Assembly (NCBI RefSeq): GCF_001428045.1
Contig: NZ_LMSD01000012.1
Location: 186,101 to 250,100 of the forward strand
Direction of reading: 5' to 3'
DNA from: Paenibacillus sp. Soil750
GTDB taxonomy: Bacteria; Bacillota; Bacilli; Paenibacillales; NBRC-103111
Length of the DNA stretch: 64,000 nucleotides
The notes under the pieces were generated by a model. That model worked only from the letters and a program-made list of their open reading frames with translations. It made no database searches and was not told the DNA's origin. Below, piece after piece: positions 1 to 8,101 of this stretch (position 1 is the stretch's first letter; each line of letters starts with the position of its first letter). The translations under genes and the position numbers were made by a program.

Positions 1-141
1 ATCTTGATCTTCCAACGGCCGGTTAGCAAAATATAGACTGCCAATCACCCCTGACGATAACATCGTCCCGATATTATCAATAGCTATTCCTAGCACAACG
101 GCTAGAAAATGAAATTTTCGTACACTTTTTTGTTCCGACAT
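1..141 (-). CDS. Membrane protein of unknown function, N-terminal part only
   Basis: The first 47 codons of a gene that runs off the left edge. The ATG at 141 follows an AGGAGA-type ribosome binding site about 11 nt upstream. The peptide starts MSEQKSVRKF and then has a hydrophobic stretch (roughly residues 10-40, FHFLAVVLGIAID onward) typical of a first membrane helix with a basic cytoplasmic head. It reads away from the neighbouring metallo-hydrolase gene in the same direction. I do not recognise the family from this fragment. Confidence 0.6.
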   Translation of the reverse strand, partial: MSEQKSVRKFHFLAVVLGIAIDNIGTMLSSGVIGSLYFANRPLEDQD

Positions 142-226
142 AGACTTATCTTCTCTCCTGCTCACATCTGACTATTAACCTAACCATAATACCATGTGAA
201 GTCCCTGGTAGCTAGTTCAGCTCGAA

Positions 227-1327
227 CTATGACTGTACCCACCAATTCGCTTTCGGATAGGACTGTACGTCGGAACCCTTTAAAATAATAGTCTGTCCGA
301 TAGGTGGCGTGACCAACTTAACACCTTTGGTCTCAGCAGCCCTCGCGGCGCGAGCCACAGGATCATTCCAATCATGGATGGCTAGTGTGAAGGCACCCCA
401 GTGGATTGGCAGCATCACCTTCCCTCTCACATCCAAATGGGCTTGAACCGTTTCTTCCGGCATTAAGTGAATATCCGCCCAACGTTCATCATATTGCCCA
501 CATTCCATCAAGGTCAGATCGAAAGGACCATATTTATCTCCAATTTGCTTAAAATGAGGCGTATATCCGCTATCCCCACTGAAGAATATGCTAGAGCTCT
601 CTCCTTTGATCACCCATGAGCACCATAAAGTCGCCCCGCGATCATTCGTACTGCGTCCTGAGAAGTGATTGGCAGGCGTACAAGCTAAATCCAGCCCTTC
701 AAACGATATTTCTTCCCACCAATCATGCTCCTCAATCTTGGCTGCTGGAACTCCCCAGCGAATTAAATGAGCACCAACTCCAAGTGGGACAAAAAACCGT
801 TTCACTTTGTGTTTTATTTTCATAATGGACCCATAATCCAAATGATCATAATGATCATGAGATAGAAGGACGGCATCAATCTGCGGGAGCTCCGCTATTT
901 CAAACGGGATTCCGCCGCTATATCTGTTTTTACCTATCCACGGAAATGGCGAAGGTGTTCTTCCAAACATCGGATCAAGGAGCAAGGCTTTCCCATCGAT
1001 TGTGAGCAAGCTAGCCGAATGTCCGAACCAAGTGACGCTGGTATCACCATTCACGCTAAACTGAGGCCTCTCCATCGGTAAGGGGGACTTAGGACGTCGA
1101 TGCGGGCTTCCTTTGATCATATCGCGCAAAATCCCGAGCGTTGTACGAAAGCTCATATTCATCATCGCTGGGATTGGATTTTCGAACTTGTTTTTCGCAT
1201 ATTGCGGTGACTGACTGAACCTTCGAATATCACCTTCAGAAGGTCTTCGGCCGAATACCGGATACACTTTCATAAAGAGAACATACACACCAATCAAAAT
1301 CACAATGATCACTATTGTCAATAACAT
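227..1327 (-). CDS. Metallo-beta-lactamase-fold hydrolase, NAPE-PLD/RomA-like, membrane anchored
   Basis: A 366-residue protein with an N-terminal membrane anchor (residues 1-20, MLLTIVIIVILIGVYVLFMK) and a beta-lactamase-fold domain from about residue 95. The signature metal motif HDHYDH is at 157-162, a further His at 221 (ANHFSGR), a bridging Asp in GDSGY near 252, and a C-terminal LPIHWGAF His. This arrangement is that of the N-acylphosphatidylethanolamine phospholipase D-like branch, so a zinc-dependent phosphodiester or lipid hydrolase at the membrane is likely. The substrate cannot be read from sequence. The start is supported by GGAGG 9 nt upstream. It stands alone, with no operon partner. 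Confidence 0.85.
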   Translation of the reverse strand: MLLTIVIIVILIGVYVLFMKVYPVFGRRPSEGDIRRFSQSPQYAKNKFENPIPAMMNMSFRTTLGILRDMIKGSPHRRPKSPLPMERPQFSVNGDTSVTWFGHSASLLTIDGKALLLDPMFGRTPSPFPWIGKNRYSGGIPFEIAELPQIDAVLLSHDHYDHLDYGSIMKIKHKVKRFFVPLGVGAHLIRWGVPAAKIEEHDWWEEISFEGLDLACTPANHFSGRSTNDRGATLWCSWVIKGESSSIFFSGDSGYTPHFKQIGDKYGPFDLTLMECGQYDERWADIHLMPEETVQAHLDVRGKVMLPIHWGAFTLAIHDWNDPVARAARAAETKGVKLVTPPIGQTIILKGSDVQSYPKANWWVQS

Positions 1328-1572
1328 TCACTTTTCCTCCATGCCTCTAATTCCGCTTGCACGATCTCTTGTTGAAAAGAATAAGCTACGATGTAATAAC
1401 GTAACAACTTATCCCTTGGTTCCAAGTTTTCACGTTGCCCCTTCCCTACCCCAAATTTATTTCAAAAGACAGGGACATTAGCACAATCAGTCGTTTCGCC
1501 CAAACATTCCTCAGAAATAGTCATAAGCTATCTCGAAACACAAACCAAATATCCAATTGGAGGTTGATTCGA

Positions 1573-1665
1573 ATGAGTTGTGGAACTGGGTATGGTACTT
1601 CCGCTGCAGCTGTCTTGGTACTTTTCATCTTATTGGTTATTATCACTAGCGCATTTGTTTGGTAA
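1573..1665 (+). CDS. YjcZ-family sporulation peptide
   Basis: A 30-residue peptide, MSCGTGYGTSAAAVLVLFIL continuing LVIITSAFVW. A polar Cys/Gly/Tyr-rich head followed by a single hydrophobic helix is the hallmark of the YjcZ family of small spore-associated membrane peptides. GGAGG lies 10 nt before the ATG, and a strong rho-independent terminator follows about 20 nt after the stop, so it is a complete one-gene unit. Known members are made during sporulation; their biochemical role is unknown. No clear sporulation promoter was recognised upstream. Confidence 0.85.
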   Translation: MSCGTGYGTSAAAVLVLFILLVIITSAFVW

Positions 1666-1683
1666 TTCAAAACTAATACAGAA

Positions 1684-1714
1684 GGACTACCTAGACTGTC
1701 TAGGTAGTTTTTCT
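1684..1714 (+). terminator. Rho-independent terminator of the YjcZ-type gene
   Basis: A 10-bp perfect stem (ACTACCTAGA / TCTAGGTAGT, 1686-1695 and 1699-1708) with a 3-nt loop, followed by a short run of T. Confidence 0.85.
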
Positions 1715-1739
1715 GCTTCCCATCTCATTCATGCAACCA

Positions 1740-1827
1740 AAATAAACGGCTATGTCGTTCACTTGGGACGGGAGTGTTTATGGACAAATATAGCCGAATT
1801 ATGAATTGAAACATATAAATTCTTATA
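1740..1827. repeat. Interspersed intergenic element, copy A
   Basis: An 88-bp segment downstream of spo0A that can be aligned by eye with 7099-7187, downstream of tlyA. Shared blocks include the start AAATAAACG, a central GTTTAT, then AGCCGAA, ATGAA-TGAAAC and the end CTTATA. Both copies are non-coding and sit just before a terminator of a minus-strand gene. Confidence 0.65.
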
Positions 1828-1835
1828 TTTTTTAA

Positions 1836-1866
1836 AAAATGAAAAGAACGCTCAAATTGAGCGTCC
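1836..1866 (-). terminator. Terminator downstream of spo0A
   Basis: Inverted repeat ACGCTCA / TGAGCGT (1848-1854 and 1858-1864) with a 3-nt loop. Read on the minus strand it is followed by a T-rich tract, 35 nt after the spo0A stop codon. Confidence 0.8.
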
Positions 1867-1901
1867 TTAACTTGACATATATTATAAAGCTCCTAACTGT
1901 C

Positions 1902-2699
1902 TCAAGAAACTTTATGCTCGATTCTCAGCTTGTCAGCAACCATCGCGATGAACTCGGAGTTCGTCGGTTTGGATTTCGAGATATTAATCGTATATCCGAA
2001 AATGAAGGAGATACTGTCGATATTGCCGCGCGTCCATGCGACTTCAATCGCGTGACGGATAGCGCGTTCGACGCGGCTTGGCGTTGTTTTGTATTTTTCG
2101 GCAATAGCTGGATAAAGCGTTTTGGTGATCGCACCTAGGATTTCAATATTGTTGTACACCATCGTAATGGCTTCACGTAAATATTGATAGCCTTTAATGT
2201 GAGCAGGTACACCAATTTCATGAATAATGCTCGTAATATTAGCATCCAAATTCTTTCCTTTTGGCATATGTACGACATTCGCACGAGGTGTTGAGGATGT
2301 TGTAGTCGTAGTTGAAGAGTTACCAGCAAGCTGACGAATACGATTCGTAAGGGTTTCCATATCAAATGGTTTTAAAATGTAATAAGAAGCGCCAAGCTGC
2401 ACGGCTTTTTGTGTAATGTTTTCTTGTCCGAATGCCGTTAGCATAATGATTTTGGGCTGAGAAGGAAGATTCATCTCTCGCATTTTTTCCAGAACACCAA
2501 GTCCATCCAGATGAGGCATAATAATATCTAGAATGAGAACATCGGGCAGCTCACGCTGTTGCTCCAGAAAACGAAGGACCTCGTTACCATTGTAGGCAAC
2601 ACCCATAATTTCCATATCCTCTTGCTCACCAATGAACTCTGACAATAGATGGGTGAATTCTCGGTTATCGTCTGCAAGTAATACCTGAATTTTTTGCAA
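1902..2699 (-). CDS. spo0A: Stage 0 sporulation response regulator Spo0A
   Basis: Master regulator of entry into sporulation, activated by the phosphorelay. The 265-residue product has an N-terminal receiver domain (acidic pocket D10/D11, phospho-acceptor D58 in [13 protein letters not shown]88 and K110) and a C-terminal Spo0A DNA-binding domain with the conserved recognition segment [20 protein letters not shown]. Length is normal. The start is a TTG at 2699, chosen because AAAGGAGG lies just upstream and no in-frame ATG fits; non-ATG starts are common for this gene. It lies downstream of spoIVB, as in Bacillus, separated by spoIVB's terminator and its own regulated promoter. Confidence 0.98.
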   Translation of the reverse strand: MQKIQVLLADDNREFTHLLSEFIGEQEDMEIMGVAYNGNEVLRFLEQQRELPDVLILDIIMPHLDGLGVLEKMREMNLPSQPKIIMLTAFGQENITQKAVQLGASYYILKPFDMETLTNRIRQLAGNSSTTTTTSSTPRANVVHMPKGKNLDANITSIIHEIGVPAHIKGYQYLREAITMVYNNIEILGAITKTLYPAIAEKYKTTPSRVERAIRHAIEVAWTRGNIDSISFIFGYTINISKSKPTNSEFIAMVADKLRIEHKVS

Positions 2700-2756
2700 C
2701 TGAATTTCCTCCTTTAGCTACTGAAACAAGTTGGTATTTTTCTCTCTTGTGTAAAC

Positions 2757-2783
2757 TATTCGACAGCTCTTTTTAAAATCCTT
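2757..2783 (-). promoter_or_regulatory. Sigma-H-like promoter of spo0A
   Basis: On the minus strand, AGGATTT (2782-2776) and GTCGAATAG (ending near 2757) are separated by 11 nt, matching the sigma-H pattern AGGAWWW - N11-12 - RNNGAAT. It is about 60 nt upstream of the spo0A start and overlaps one 0A box. This corresponds to the sporulation-specific promoter known for spo0A in Bacillus. Inferred from sequence only. Confidence 0.65.
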
Positions 2784-2791
2784 CTGTCGAA
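2759..2791 (-). promoter_or_regulatory. Two 0A boxes flanking the spo0A promoter core
   Basis: Two exact heptamers of the Spo0A recognition motif: TTCGACA at 2759-2765 (TGTCGAA on the minus strand, overlapping the -10) and TGTCGAA at 2785-2791 (just upstream of the -35, inverted relative to the first). Consistent with direct autoregulation. Confidence 0.7.
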
Positions 2792-2860
2792 TATTATTTT
2801 TCTTTTCTTTTGTTTGAGTTTCTTATATAATATAATATTTATCTTCTAATTCCAACATTT

Positions 2861-2867
2861 TTCGACA
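2861..2867 (-). promoter_or_regulatory. Third, upstream 0A box
   Basis: TTCGACA on the plus strand, so TGTCGAA followed by AAAA on the minus strand, about 75 bp upstream of the other two boxes. Three exact heptamers within 110 bp are unlikely by chance. Confidence 0.6.
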
Positions 2868-2913
2868 TGAAGACACGAAACTCGCTATTCTCTCGTAAAA
2901 TGAGGTTAAAAAG

Positions 2914-2957
2914 AAACAAAGAACTAAAGGCTACTAACTCACCTTTAGTTCTTTGTC
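2914..2957 (-). terminator. Terminator of spoIVB, overlapping its coding end
   Basis: A perfect 15-bp stem (2916-2930 and 2942-2956) followed on the minus strand by TTTCTTTTT. The upstream arm lies inside the last codons of spoIVB and the TAG stop sits in the loop. Confidence 0.9.
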
Positions 2958-4274
2958 TGTGTTCCCCGAGGTCGGTCGAAGGATGATTCCGGAGTCCTGA
3001 AGCATCCATTCGATAAAGCAACCATAGCCACTAGTCGGATCATTCACGAAGACATGTGTGACCGCTCCGATCAATTTACCATTTTGGATGATGGGAGAAC
3101 CGCTCATGCCCTGCACAATCCCCCCCGTTTTATCTAATAAGCGTGGGTCCGTGATTTTGATAACCATGCCTTTCGTACCCGGAACGTCTTGTTTGGATAC
3201 ATGAACCACTTGGATATCAAATTTTTCTACCTTTTGACCTTCTAAGACGGTATAGATCTGGGCTGGTCCTTCTTTCACTTCTTCTGCGAAGGCAACGGGT
3301 ATCGCTTCTTTATCTAAGCTGTGATCAGGAGCACCATACATTTTCCCAAAAATCCCGAAAGCCGTATTCCGTTCAATATTGCCAATTACCTTGCTGTCCT
3401 TGTAAAGCGTTGCATGCTTTTCACCAGGATCTCCATTATGGCTTTTGGAAATCGACGTCACATTCGAATAGACAATGTCGCCATCGCCTACAATAATGGG
3501 TGTCTGAGTATCCATATCTGTTATGACATGTCCAAGAGCCCCGTAGACTCCTTGATCTGGTGCATAGAAGGTTAACGTCCCAACCCCTGCCGCGGAGTCG
3601 CGAATGTACAGACCCAAGCGATAAGACTTATCTACTACGTCATATACTGGCTGCAACTTCACAACAAGTTCTTGATTGTTTCTTAAAATTTGCAGAACAA
3701 GGGGATTCTTACTTTCGCCTGATTTGGCCACCAGTTCCGCGACCTTACTAACATCCTTAGAATCCTTGCCGTTAATTTTGGTTATTAAATCGCCAACTTG
3801 AATTTTAGCTTCTTCCCCAGGTGAAACTTTTTGTTCAGAGGCAACAGTCACTAGATGGTGACCAACTACCAAGATACCGGCAGACTTAATTTTTACACCG
3901 ATTGTCTGGCCCCCTGGGATTACTTTTAAATCAGGTACGACATTCACTTTGACAGTCTTGATTGGAATGGCTCCGAACAGCTTGAGCTTCATTTCCGTTT
4001 GCCCAGAATGGTCGGATTGCAGTGAGATAGGTTCGTTCAAATTAACTTGAAATGAGTGCTTGGCGTTGCCGTTTACCTTTACAATATCCGTATCCTTGAC
4101 CGTGACCTGGGCACTGACCGGCATCGTTAACTGAAGCTGCTTCCCTTGGCCGCTAAACAAACGGAGTTCTTGTGGAAAGGAGGCGAAGCTCTGAAAAGGC
4201 GGGGACATACTGACCAAGCAAACGAAGAAGACGAGCAAGAGTCCGAACAATCTTTTTCTTTTGTTGGATTGCAC
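2934..4274 (-). CDS. spoIVB: SpoIVB signalling serine protease
   Basis: Forespore-made PDZ serine protease that crosses the inner membrane and triggers pro-sigma-K processing. An N-terminal anchor (about 20 hydrophobic residues after KRKR) is followed by a PDZ domain (VSPGEEAKIQVGDLITKING and around), then the S55 peptidase domain with the catalytic His region GALGHVITDMDT and the catalytic Ser in GMSGSPIIQNGK. The start is uncertain. GTG 4283 and TTG 4280 lie almost on top of GAAGGAG, whereas GTG 4274 has a 10-nt spacing, giving 446 residues. The neighbours recN and spo0A match the usual order. Confidence 0.95.
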   Translation of the reverse strand: MQSNKRKRLFGLLLVFFVCLVSMSPPFQSFASFPQELRLFSGQGKQLQLTMPVSAQVTVKDTDIVKVNGNAKHSFQVNLNEPISLQSDHSGQTEMKLKLFGAIPIKTVKVNVVPDLKVIPGGQTIGVKIKSAGILVVGHHLVTVASEQKVSPGEEAKIQVGDLITKINGKDSKDVSKVAELVAKSGESKNPLVLQILRNNQELVVKLQPVYDVVDKSYRLGLYIRDSAAGVGTLTFYAPDQGVYGALGHVITDMDTQTPIIVGDGDIVYSNVTSISKSHNGDPGEKHATLYKDSKVIGNIERNTAFGIFGKMYGAPDHSLDKEAIPVAFAEEVKEGPAQIYTVLEGQKVEKFDIQVVHVSKQDVPGTKGMVIKITDPRLLDKTGGIVQGMSGSPIIQNGKLIGAVTHVFVNDPTSGYGCFIEWMLQDSGIILRPTSGNTDKELKVS

Positions 4275-4392
4275 TATCAACACGCTCCTTCAAAATTCCT
4301 TGAGCCCTGACGAATAACCTCGTCAATTGCGTACCTATAAGTTAACCCCAGTCCCCTTCTTTTATAACTGTAAATGATGACTATCTATACTT

Positions 4393-6120
4393 TCATACCC
4401 TTGCTTTCTTATTTTTTGCCATGGTAAGCATTTCTCCAGCATGATGAAGCGTTGTTTCTGTCACTTCTACACCGCCAAGCATCCTCGCAAGCTCTTCAAT
4501 TCGGCCAGTATCTGGCATATCTTGAACACGCGTGAACGTTCGCTCATGATCCACTTCTTTCCGAATATAGAAATGAACATCTGCAAAGCTTGCAACCTGC
4601 GGCAAGTGAGTAATGGAGAAGACTTGACAGCTTTGCGAAAGAACGGACATTTTCTCAGCAATCGCTTGTGCCGCTCGTCCGCTAACCCCCGTATCAACCT
4701 CATCAAAGACAAGCACTGGAATTTGATCAATCCGTGCAAAAATTGCCTTCATTGCGAGCATAATACGGGAGAGCTCTCCACCTGAGGCAATTTTACTTAA
4801 TCCGCGCAGCGGTTCCCCTGGGTTAGGAGCCATGAGGAACTCAACCTGATCAATGCCTTGTCTGGAGAAGCGAACCTTATTGCCGTCAACTTCAACGCCG
4901 CGGTCATCAATAATATGAGCGATCTGCACTCGGAACTGTGTTCGTTCCATTTGAAGATCACGCAATTCATGTTCAATCTGAGCAGAGAGTTCACTGGCAA
5001 TACCTTTACGCAGGTTAGAAAGGTCTAGGGCATGCACACCAACTTGTTTCTCAGCAAGTACAAGCTTATCTTCTAATTTACGAATAATTTCATCTTTATT
5101 TTCAATCGTATCGACTTCATTTTTGATCTTTTCTAAATAGCTTAGAATCTCTTTTATATTCTCTCCATATTTTCGACGAAGAGACGTGATGGTATCTAAT
5201 CTTTGTTCAATATAATCTAATCGAGATGAATTGAACTCAATGCTGTCGCGATAGTCTCTGATTTGATAAGCTGCGTCTTCCAGTTGATAAAAGGCCGACT
5301 GCGCCTGCTCAAGAATTGGGCTCAAATTCGTCGGATCTAGCTGAACGATATCTTGAAGGCGAGAGACTGCTTTGCCAGCAGCATCGAGTCCTCGATTCGT
5401 GGCATAGAGAAAATCATAAGCTTCAGACGAGCTTTGATAAAGCTTCTCTGCATTAGCTAACTTGCGCTTTTCCTCAGCTAAGGTTTCATCTTCGCCTAGT
5501 TTCAGCTTGGCTGAGGAAATTTCTTCAATCTGGAAACGATACAGGTCTAACATTTGCAGCGCCTGCTTGCTCGTTTCTTGAAGATCGTTCAGCTCCTTTT
5601 GAAGCTTCATATACTGATCATAGCTAGCTTGGTACGTCTTCTTCGCTGACTCAATCTCGGCATCTCCGAACAGATCCAAGGAATGAATATGCTCGTCCAC
5701 ATGAAGTAAAGATTGATGCTCATGTTGGCCATGAATATTAACGAGCCACTCCCCCGTCTTGCGCAACATCGTCATATTCACAAGCTGACCATTAATTCGA
5801 CTTGAGCTTTTGCCTGTTGCTGTAATTTCACGACGGATAATGAGATGCTCGGAAGCATCGGATTCAATCCCGAACTCTGTAAGCGTATGCCAAACCGGAT
5901 GAGACGCAGGTAAGTCAAACATCGCTTCAATCTCTGCTTTATCAGCACCATAACGAACTAATTCCGAAGAACCTCTACCACCGACAATCAGTGTTAACGC
6001 ATCTATGATGATCGATTTCCCAGCGCCAGTTTCCCCAGTAAGGACGTGAAAACCTGCTTTAAACCGAATATGTACATGTTCAATGACAGCCAAATTACGA
6101 ATTGAAAGTTCTGTAAGCAT
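4393..6120 (-). CDS. recN: DNA repair ATPase RecN
   Basis: SMC-like ATPase that acts early at double-strand breaks. The 575-residue product, of normal family length, has Walker A GETGAGKS at 29-36, a long central coiled coil, and at the C-terminus the ABC signature ASGGELSR plus Walker B VLVFDEVDTGVSG. The ATG at 6120 has AGGAGG 7 nt upstream. It follows argR by 15 nt and is probably co-transcribed with it, the argR-recN pairing typical of Bacilli. Confidence 0.97.
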   Translation of the reverse strand: MLTELSIRNLAVIEHVHIRFKAGFHVLTGETGAGKSIIIDALTLIVGGRGSSELVRYGADKAEIEAMFDLPASHPVWHTLTEFGIESDASEHLIIRREITATGKSSSRINGQLVNMTMLRKTGEWLVNIHGQHEHQSLLHVDEHIHSLDLFGDAEIESAKKTYQASYDQYMKLQKELNDLQETSKQALQMLDLYRFQIEEISSAKLKLGEDETLAEEKRKLANAEKLYQSSSEAYDFLYATNRGLDAAGKAVSRLQDIVQLDPTNLSPILEQAQSAFYQLEDAAYQIRDYRDSIEFNSSRLDYIEQRLDTITSLRRKYGENIKEILSYLEKIKNEVDTIENKDEIIRKLEDKLVLAEKQVGVHALDLSNLRKGIASELSAQIEHELRDLQMERTQFRVQIAHIIDDRGVEVDGNKVRFSRQGIDQVEFLMAPNPGEPLRGLSKIASGGELSRIMLAMKAIFARIDQIPVLVFDEVDTGVSGRAAQAIAEKMSVLSQSCQVFSITHLPQVASFADVHFYIRKEVDHERTFTRVQDMPDTGRIEELARMLGGVEVTETTLHHAGEMLTMAKNKKARV

Positions 6121-6135
6121 GAACGCCTCCTGATT

Positions 6136-6585
6136 TTATGATAATAAGGACATGACTTCATTTACAAAAGTTACACTATTCTCTTTCCCGCGGCAAATAA
6201 CAAGTATCGTATCATCTCCACAAATCGTTCCCATGACGCCATTCCACTCCAAATTATCTATTAAAGCACAAATCGTATTCGCTGTGCCTGGCAAGCATTT
6301 CATAACAACTAAATTATCCGTATAATCAATGCTGACAAAATGGTCACTTAATGCCCGGCGAAGTCGCTGCATCGGATTAAATCGCTGATCTGCCGGCATG
6401 GAATACTTATATCTGCCATCATCTAGCGGCACCTTAATGAGATGGAGTTCCTTGATGTCCCTCGAAACTGTCGCCTGTGTGACATGAAATCCTGCCGCAC
6501 GCAGCGCCTCGACCAATTCATCCTGCGTTTCAATCTCATGATTAGTAATAATTTCTCTGATTTTTACATGCCTTTGACCCTTCAT
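6136..6585 (-). CDS. argR: Arginine repressor ArgR/AhrC
   Basis: Hexameric arginine-dependent regulator of arginine synthesis and breakdown. The 149-residue product has an N-terminal winged helix ([20 protein letters not shown], with the recognition helix [16 protein letters not shown]) and the C-terminal arginine-binding and oligomerisation domain ending [23 protein letters not shown] lies 5 nt before the ATG. It overlaps the end region of the small upstream gene by a 2-nt gap and leads into recN. Confidence 0.97.
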   Translation of the reverse strand: MKGQRHVKIREIITNHEIETQDELVEALRAAGFHVTQATVSRDIKELHLIKVPLDDGRYKYSMPADQRFNPMQRLRRALSDHFVSIDYTDNLVVMKCLPGTANTICALIDNLEWNGVMGTICGDDTILVICRGKENSVTFVNEVMSLLS

Positions 6586-6587
6586 CC

Positions 6588-7040
6588 TTACACCTCTATG
6601 TGAAAAGTGATTTTTTTGATTTTGCTAACGGTCATATCAACGTAAAGGATACCCTGTGCCTCCGGATAAATGAGAGTGTAGGGCAGCAACATGTCACGTA
6701 CAGCGCTCCCTGTCATCTCAAGTGGCTTGCGTTCTCTTGCCACTTTCACAAGATAAATATCATCTTCCTTTTGCACAAAATAATCGATAAATAGGCGGCT
6801 TTCCAGCAGTTCTCTCTCGCCAACGGACATGGTAATTGGAATTTTGGTCTTACCAGCAAGCACTTCGAATCCAGCAGCCTCAAGCAAATCAACAACATCA
6901 TCCTCGGGGATATTCGCATGCCTTGGAATACGTCCTCTTCTTCGACTTGAACCCACTGACCACTTCTGAAATCGCCAAAAGACGATACAAACAACAACGA
7001 TAAGGATTAACAAAATGACTCTTACATCGCCTTGTTCCAT
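6588..7040 (-). CDS. Small membrane-anchored protein of unknown function
   Basis: About 150 residues: a single N-terminal transmembrane helix ([17 protein letters not shown]), a short Arg-rich loop (RRRGRIPR) and a soluble C-terminal domain with alternating hydrophobic strands. I do not recognise a family. The ATG at 7040 is preferred because GAGGTG lies 6 nt upstream; a GTG at 7049 overlaps that SD. It sits 2 nt before argR in the tlyA-argR-recN cluster, so it is likely co-transcribed. A soluble alpha/beta domain on a membrane tether is as much as the sequence supports. Confidence 0.75.
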   Translation of the reverse strand: MEQGDVRVILLILIVVVCIVFWRFQKWSVGSSRRRGRIPRHANIPEDDVVDLLEAAGFEVLAGKTKIPITMSVGERELLESRLFIDYFVQKEDDIYLVKVARERKPLEMTGSAVRDMLLPYTLIYPEAQGILYVDMTVSKIKKITFHIEV

Positions 7041-7098
7041 GTCCTTCACCTCGCCATAGTATTCGCGAAACCGGAAGGCAAATCCTTTCTCTTAAGTG

Positions 7099-7187
7099 AA
7101 ATAAACGACTACACCGTCCTGAAAGGGACTAGTGCGTTTATCTAAAATTTAAGCCGAAATATGAAGTGAAACAAATATATGCTTATA
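7099..7187. repeat. Interspersed intergenic element, copy B
   Basis: An 89-bp homologue of 1740-1827. This copy shows an imperfect palindrome: ATAAACG near the left, GTCCTGAAAGGGAC in the middle and CGTTTAT on the right, so the transcript could fold into a long hairpin. It lies between tlyA's terminator and the small membrane-protein gene. Confidence 0.65.
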
Positions 7188-7193
7188 ATTTGA

Positions 7194-7238
7194 AAAAACC
7201 CATCTTAGGGCCGCAAAAGGCGTTCTCAAAGATGAGTT
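7194..7238 (-). terminator. Terminator downstream of tlyA
   Basis: On the minus strand AACTCATCTT pairs with AAGATGGGTT (one G-T mismatch) across a 21-nt loop and is followed by T6. It begins at the tlyA stop codon. Confidence 0.7.
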
Positions 7239-8068
7239 TATTTTCCATGTAATTTCTGAGACTCTTTAACTGTCTCGGCAATAAGGGCTTTGATCGAAGT
7301 TGGCACTGCCAATGACTCTTCCGTCTCGTTGCTCGACCAGTACGCAAGGAATTCAATGTTCCCTTCACCACCGGTTATTGGCGAGTAAGTGAGTCCCTTC
7401 AAGCGAAAGCCGAGCTCCTCAGCAAATGAAAGAACCGTTGTCAGAACGTCAATATGTACATCCGTGTCCCTTACAACGCCCGACTTCCCAACCTTCTCTC
7501 GACCAGCTTCGAATTGCGGCTTAATTAAAGCAACAACATGACCCTGATCCCCTAAGATTTCCTTAAGTGGTGGCAGGATAATACGAAGCGAAATGAACGA
7601 AACATCAATACTGGCAAAGCTAGGTCTCGGACCGTTCAAATCCTCCAATTTCGTGTAACGGAAATTCGTTCTCTCCATGACATGAACACGCTCATCATTG
7701 CGCAGCGACCAATCCAATTGATTGTAGCCAACATCCACCGCGTAGACAGAGGCCGCACCATTTTGCAGCGCACAATCCGTGAATCCGCCTGTAGAAGCTC
7801 CAATGTCGAGCATTACTGCATCATGTAAGTCGATGTCGAAATGCTTTAACGCTTTCTCCAGCTTTAATCCGCCACGGCTCACGTAAGGATGCAGCGCACC
7901 CTTTACTTTCAGCACGGCTTTCCTGCTGATCTTCATCCCCGCTTTATCAGCTGGTTCTTCATCCGCAAAAACAAGGCCTGCCATGATGGCGGCCTTTGCC
8001 TTTTCTCTGCTTTCAAAATATCCTTGCTCCAGTAGCAATAAGTCTAATCGTTCTTTATCCGAGGACAT
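7238..8068 (-). CDS. tlyA: TlyA-family rRNA 2'-O-methyltransferase (YqxC)
   Basis: RNA-binding methyltransferase of the TlyA/hemolysin-A family. It has an N-terminal S4 RNA-binding domain (ERLDLLLLEQGYFESREKAK onward) and an FtsJ-type methyltransferase domain with the SAM-binding motif LDIGASTGGFTDCALQNGA, then SFISLRIILPPL and KPQFEAG. The ATG at 8068 (MSSDKERLD) matches the usual N-terminus of the family. A TTG at 8092 would add 8 residues but has no SD. It follows dxs by 33 nt, the standard dxs-yqxC order. Confidence 0.93.
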   Translation of the reverse strand: MSSDKERLDLLLLEQGYFESREKAKAAIMAGLVFADEEPADKAGMKISRKAVLKVKGALHPYVSRGGLKLEKALKHFDIDLHDAVMLDIGASTGGFTDCALQNGAASVYAVDVGYNQLDWSLRNDERVHVMERTNFRYTKLEDLNGPRPSFASIDVSFISLRIILPPLKEILGDQGHVVALIKPQFEAGREKVGKSGVVRDTDVHIDVLTTVLSFAEELGFRLKGLTYSPITGGEGNIEFLAYWSSNETEESLAVPTSIKALIAETVKESQKLHGK

Positions 8069-8101
8069 ATATAATGTGTTGCTCCTATTCAAAATCGGTT
8101 A

